DNA of 64,000 nt. Source: Ciona intestinalis. Taxonomy: Eukaryota; Chordata; Ascidiacea; Phlebobranchia; Cionidae. The stretch is from the NCBI RefSeq assembly GCF_000224145.3, contig NW_004190363.2, forward strand, positions 1 through 64,000, read 5' to 3'. The notes below the pieces were generated by a model. That model searched no databases. It worked only from the letters and a program-made list of their open reading frames with translations, and was not told the DNA's origin. Positions 60,124 to 64,000 of the stretch are shown piece after piece. Every line of letters begins with the position of its first letter. Within the stretch, counting starts at the first letter, position 1. Made by a program: the position numbers and the translations under genes.

Positions 60124-60205
60124 GTCGTCGTGGCCGAGTGGTTAAGGCGACAGATTAGAAATCTGTTGGGCTCTGCCCGCACGGGTTCGAAACCTGTTGG
60201 CTACG
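60124..60205 (+). tRNA. tRNA-Ser (anticodon AGA), slightly degenerate copy
   Basis: 82 bases: acceptor GTCGTCG, D arm tggccgagtggttaaggcga, anticodon stem CAGAT/ATCTG with loop TAGAAA-type and anticodon AGA, long class-II variable arm gggctctgccc, and T arm cgggttcgaaacctg. The 3' acceptor strand tggctac leaves one mismatch and extra wobble pairs, unlike the upstream partial copy, so this copy may be decaying. A TTTT terminator follows at once. Confidence 0.85.
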
Positions 60206-60281
60206 TTCTTTTCCTATTTTTTAAGACAAATAATGATCGTACTCGGAACGGTTACGAAATTAATTCATTGTTTGAACCAGA

Positions 60282-60300
60282 GTCGCCGTGGCCGAGTGGG
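60282..60300 (+). pseudogene. tRNA-Ser 5' fragment, third array unit
   Basis: gtcgccgtggccgagtggg matches the first 18 bases of the tRNA and then breaks off into unrelated sequence. The start-to-start distance from the previous copy is 158 bp. The spacers (actcggaac, gttacgaaattaatt) are hom ologous, so this is a truncated array unit. Confidence 0.8.
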
Positions 60301-60378
60301 AAAATTGCATGGAAACTAGACCAAGTAATAACTACATCGCCTCCAACTGTAGGGTACTAGGGTTTGCAGGTAAATGAA

Positions 60379-60505
60379 GTCAATGGTGAATTATGTTATT
60401 GGAAAGCGTTACAGTTACAACTTCTAAAAGATATATAATGCGTCAATGGTGAATTATGTTATTGGAAAGCGTTACAGTTACAACTTCTAAAAGATATATA
60501 ATGCG
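60379..60505. repeat. 63-bp perfect tandem duplication
   Basis: The unit gtcaatggtgaattatgtta... begins at 60379 and again at 60442. The copies appear identical, so the duplication is recent or an assembly artefact close to the gap. Confidence 0.95.
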
Positions 60506-62526
60506 TTTTATCTTTCATAATTTTAGGATTAGATCAAGCAGTTAAAGATCAGAGATGTGCGGATAACAGATTTAACGACACTAGCTCCTCATCTTGATGT
60601 GTTGGAAGTTTAACTTGAACTAGCAGGATCTTTTTATTCAAAATCTTATCATGCTACATGAAGCTTTTGAACGAGTAAGAAATCCGCCAGGTAGTGCGAT
60701 ATTTTGTTATCTTAGAAGAGTTCTACTATCTAATCAAATGTCTTCCCTTTTAATCAGCACCATTTTTGTTCTTCGTATGTAGACTGCACATAATAGTTGA
60801 TTTCATATTTTATATTACAACTAAAGAACTGATTTTAAACTAAGTACAACTTCATATTAGATAACTCCAAATTTATATGTTCATATATTGTGAAATAATT
60901 TGCTCAAAACTGGGGAAACTATCTGGATGTCTGGTAATCCTAACTGTTTATGCTATGGCAGTGAATCGCATCAACATTGATCGATGGTCAAAATATTAAA
61001 AAGTGCATAAAAGTTACACAGTTATGGATATAATGCAACTTTCACCTGGAGAAGTAGAGTTATGATAATTGTTTATTTTTTAAGAAGGTGAAAAACATTC
61101 TATATTGTTATTATAGCCTATTCTGTTGATAAGGTCCTTGTGGAGTTGTAGACAATGTAGAATTCTAGAGGATCTGGTATTTGGCCTATTATCCCAACAC
61201 CCAGGAAGCTCATGTAAGTCGTTCATACCACCAGTGTACGCTCTTGGATTTCATCAGTTAAAACAGTCAGTAACTCCATCTATAATGTAACACAACCTTT
61301 CCTCCAGCTTATTGGTGTGATCAATACACTTCGATTGACAGTTCAGTGACAACACTAACTTAAACATGTGGATGCAAGATATATCCAGGAAAATAATTGA
61401 TCGTCAAGACAAGGTATAACATCAGAATTCATATTTGTTGTACTTGATGGTAAATATTTTTCAAACTCTAAGTAATGTATAATGTCTTGGAAGAGTGTCA
61501 ATTTTATATCTGTGGACTGTATATACATGTTTTGTTCATATTCTAGATAGTAAGGTCATCCAGTTAATTACATTACATTTATTCACTTTTCAAACGCTCT
61601 TAATTGTTTTACCCATAGAATACTGTCATGAGAATATAAATGTTAATGATATTTAATATTTTGTATATATGTAAAGCTAAAGATAGGTTAAGATAACCAC
61701 AGAATTTTGTAGATCTATATTTGGGGAACTATGTCGACTAGACAAAGTCAGCTTCATGAACCTGAAGAACCTCTGTCCAAGTCGATAACCAAACATGTGA
61801 AGCCGTTATTCAAATGTCTCGATAAAATATCAGAACTAAATTTTGATAATTGATATGGAATATCTTTCCAGCGATGATCATCGTTTATTGGAGGAGGCAA
61901 TTTAACAACTGCAGTCAGGTTTAAAGATTATGTTTTAAATGTGTATTAGTCCACTGTGTTTGTCTGCATGTTTATGTGTTAGACTTGCTTGGTTGTAACA
62001 TCAAACTGTAATTGACTGTTGGATTTCTGATAAAACTAAGATTCCGGATTTCCAATTCCAGGTTTATTTTATTAAAAACAAATTGGTACTTACACCGGGC
62101 CTATAATATTAAAATATCTTACTATATTTTACATGATTTTAGCTTCAATGAATAGATGAAACAGCAAAATGTGATCATTACAGAATTAAATGTAATTTTA
62201 AAAAAAATAACATTTTTACTGATTATGAACATTCTGATGACAATAGTAGTGATTTAAAAAAGTACTAACATGATTCAGATTATAATGTTACTCAAAATCG
62301 CTGTTCAAAAAATGTCTTACAGTACCATATTTTATTAAAAAACTCTTATCAACAGTTCTCCAAACAATTATTTAAAAAAAAAGAAAAATAATAATTGGAA
62401 AATAATAAAGTGGCAACCGTAAATGTAGAAATTTGTAGCTGTACCATTCAACACTTACGTAGTCTTTGTGAATTAGGTGCCTTCTTGAAAAAAAAGGATC
62501 CGTTAATTGGGTTAAGTTTTAAATAG

Positions 62527-62580
62527 ATCACAACATACATACTTACGACGAAACAGATCACAACATACATACTTACCTCT
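62527..62580. repeat. 31-bp tandem duplication
   Basis: The word gatcacaacatacatacttac occurs twice, 31 bp apart. Confidence 0.9.
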
Positions 62581-63270
62581 ATGTTGTAAGTAAATAAAGG
62601 TCCCAATCTGTACTTACATCTTTAAATAAATTCTATCAAATATTCACAAATTCAAAGATAAGCATTAGTTATGGTTCATATTATTATATTTATGTCTATT
62701 ATGTGGTTAATTGGCTATAATAAATGAGCATAACCAAGTACCATCGTTTTAAAAATACACCAAGTTTGAAAGGGCATAGGTTCTCCGTGCAAGAAAAAAT
62801 AACAATGTTTAACAACAGTTTTGCGGTATGTTTAAAAAATTACTTACTATTATAAGAAACAAACATAAAATTAACCGGATTCTCGGCACAGCAACACGCA
62901 TCTGCTACTATTTAATTCTTCGTCTGCTACTGCATAATTCCCACTGCTACCGGCACTGCTACCCTTAAATATGATAAGCAAACACATGTTAATATTATTA
63001 ACCAACTACCACTTTATTGTTGAAGTAACTCTAAAAACATTAACTCAGTAATGAAAGCCAAACCATTGTAAGAAAACAAGCCTTAGAAAAACTGAACTCT
63101 TTGTTCAGTCAGTGCTATTATTTACAAAGCTTTTTAGAAATCCATTTTGGAATGTTTTGCTGCGAAACCATTTTTTCAGTTTCATTAATTTTCTTGAACA
63201 TAGTCCTTGTAAGTGAGTATAAATTACCATGCAAATTATTTGCTGGTACGATAAAGTTGGTGACAAGTCT

Positions 63271-63862
63271 TCAATCTCCATTGGCTGCTGGTGATCTTGA
63301 ATATGATCTTGATCGACGAGGAGATGGAGTTGGACTGAAACGAAACAAGGTTTTAATATCAATGTAATATAAACATATTGTTATTTTGTTTTTAAAAAGG
63401 GAAATATATTATTCTATATGCGTGAGCTCTGAAATTTTGCCCAGACTTTTACAAGGGTCTGAATGTAGTGGTAGGATTTAGATGATATTGGTTAAGAACT
63501 TCCAGTTGATGTTGAACCCACAAAATATGAAGCAAATAGTTTATTGTTAGACAGATCACTACTACAATTTGTCTTTGCACCCAGAAAAATGTTAGGTGTG
63601 TTTAACACCATTCCTTTATTTTTTCAGGCTACACATAGAGCATTGGCATGAGTGTTTAGATATATCACAGAAATAATCACAAACCAACATTCTAACAACC
63701 ATCCCAAACAACAAGGTATTTTATGATTCATGATCTCACCTGCGCCTCTCATGTGAAGGACTTCTTCTTCTTTCACGATCACGGGATCTGCTCCTTGATC
63801 TTGAAACACTTTGTGAATATTTCCTTCCTCGTGATCGGGAGCGTGATCGTGAATAACTCCTC
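63271..63862 (-). CDS. SR-family splicing factor, C-terminal RS domain (5' end outside window)
   Basis: Exons 63740-63862 and 63271-63334 join in phase (AG/T). They encode an RS-rich tail: RSYSRSRSRSRGRKYSQSVS, RSRSRSRDRERRRSPSHERR, then SPTPSPRRSRSYSRSPAANG and D before TGA at 63271-63273. RS domains bind other splicing factors and are phosphorylated by SRPK/CLK kinases in the nucleus. The RRM that would name the family member lies beyond the right edge of the window or in exons I could not place. SRSF-type or another RS-domain protein are both possible. Confidence 0.75.
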
Positions 63863-64000
63863 CTGTAAATCAAACTTGTTGTAAATGTATAAGTAACAGT
63901 TCATCATCCTAAGACAAGAGAACGACAGTCTCATGGGTGATTTGTTTCATACACCGCATATCCATGAAGAACTTCTGCAACGAAATTTAAACATAACACT

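Larger units (their letters stand above)
60301..63270. other. 2.9 kb without recognisable gene
   Basis: AT-rich and without the SINE and MITE families that mark most other spacers. It contains two short tandem duplications (60379-60505 and about 62527-62580) and short open frames such as about 61731-61853 (about 40 codons from ATGTCGACTAGACAAAGTC) with no recognised homology. The 3' untranslated region of the SR-protein gene lies at its right end. Confidence 0.5.

Overview
The window reads as nuclear DNA of an invertebrate chordate, most likely a tunicate of the Ciona type. This is inference. It rests on AT-rich sequence, many short GT-AG introns, chordate-type gene content (claudin-like, MTA, XBP1, SPICE1), and tRNA-headed SINEs and short inverted-repeat elements scattered through introns and spacers. 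Exon joins were worked out by eye from splice sites, reading phase and family knowledge. The four largest intron-rich models (POLR2B, PARN, MTA, VPS39) each sum to an exact multiple of three and give proteins of near-human length.

Left part (1-12.5 kb): two adjacent single-exon minus-strand genes, SPICE1 (centriole/spindle protein, carrying a four-unit 36-bp coding repeat) and L2HGDH (mitochondrial FAD dehydrogenase). A 64-residue secreted peptide gene follows on the plus strand. Then comes a minus-strand XBP1-type bZIP gene. Downstream of its bZIP exons lie two adjacent hairpins with the geometry of the IRE1 splice sites of XBP1 mRNA; this is the most interesting signal in the window.

Centre (12.5-33 kb): POLR2B (RNA polymerase II second-largest subunit, 24 exons, minus) carries inside its 3-kb intron 18 an antisense, intronless gene for a GlnD/DUF294-like nucleotidyltransferase with one frame break. 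A four-exon claudin-like gene (plus) and PARN deadenylase (10 exons, minus) follow.

Right part (36-64 kb): an MTA/NuRD gene (18 exons, plus) with a sense tRNA-Arg(CCT) in its largest intron; VPS39 (HOPS subunit, 21 exons, minus); a repeat-rich spacer; the last exon only of a glycogen phosphorylase; a 500-N assembly gap; a tandem tRNA-Ser(AGA) array emerging from that gap; a 2.8-kb stretch with no recognisable gene; and the 3' end of an SR splicing factor (minus).

The genes are mostly housekeeping: transcription (POLR2B, MTA), RNA turnover and splicing (PARN, SR protein), stress response (XBP1), membrane traffic (VPS39) and metabolism (L2HGDH, glycogen phosphorylase). They do not form one pathway. 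No retroviral, Polinton-like or CRISPR sequence was seen.
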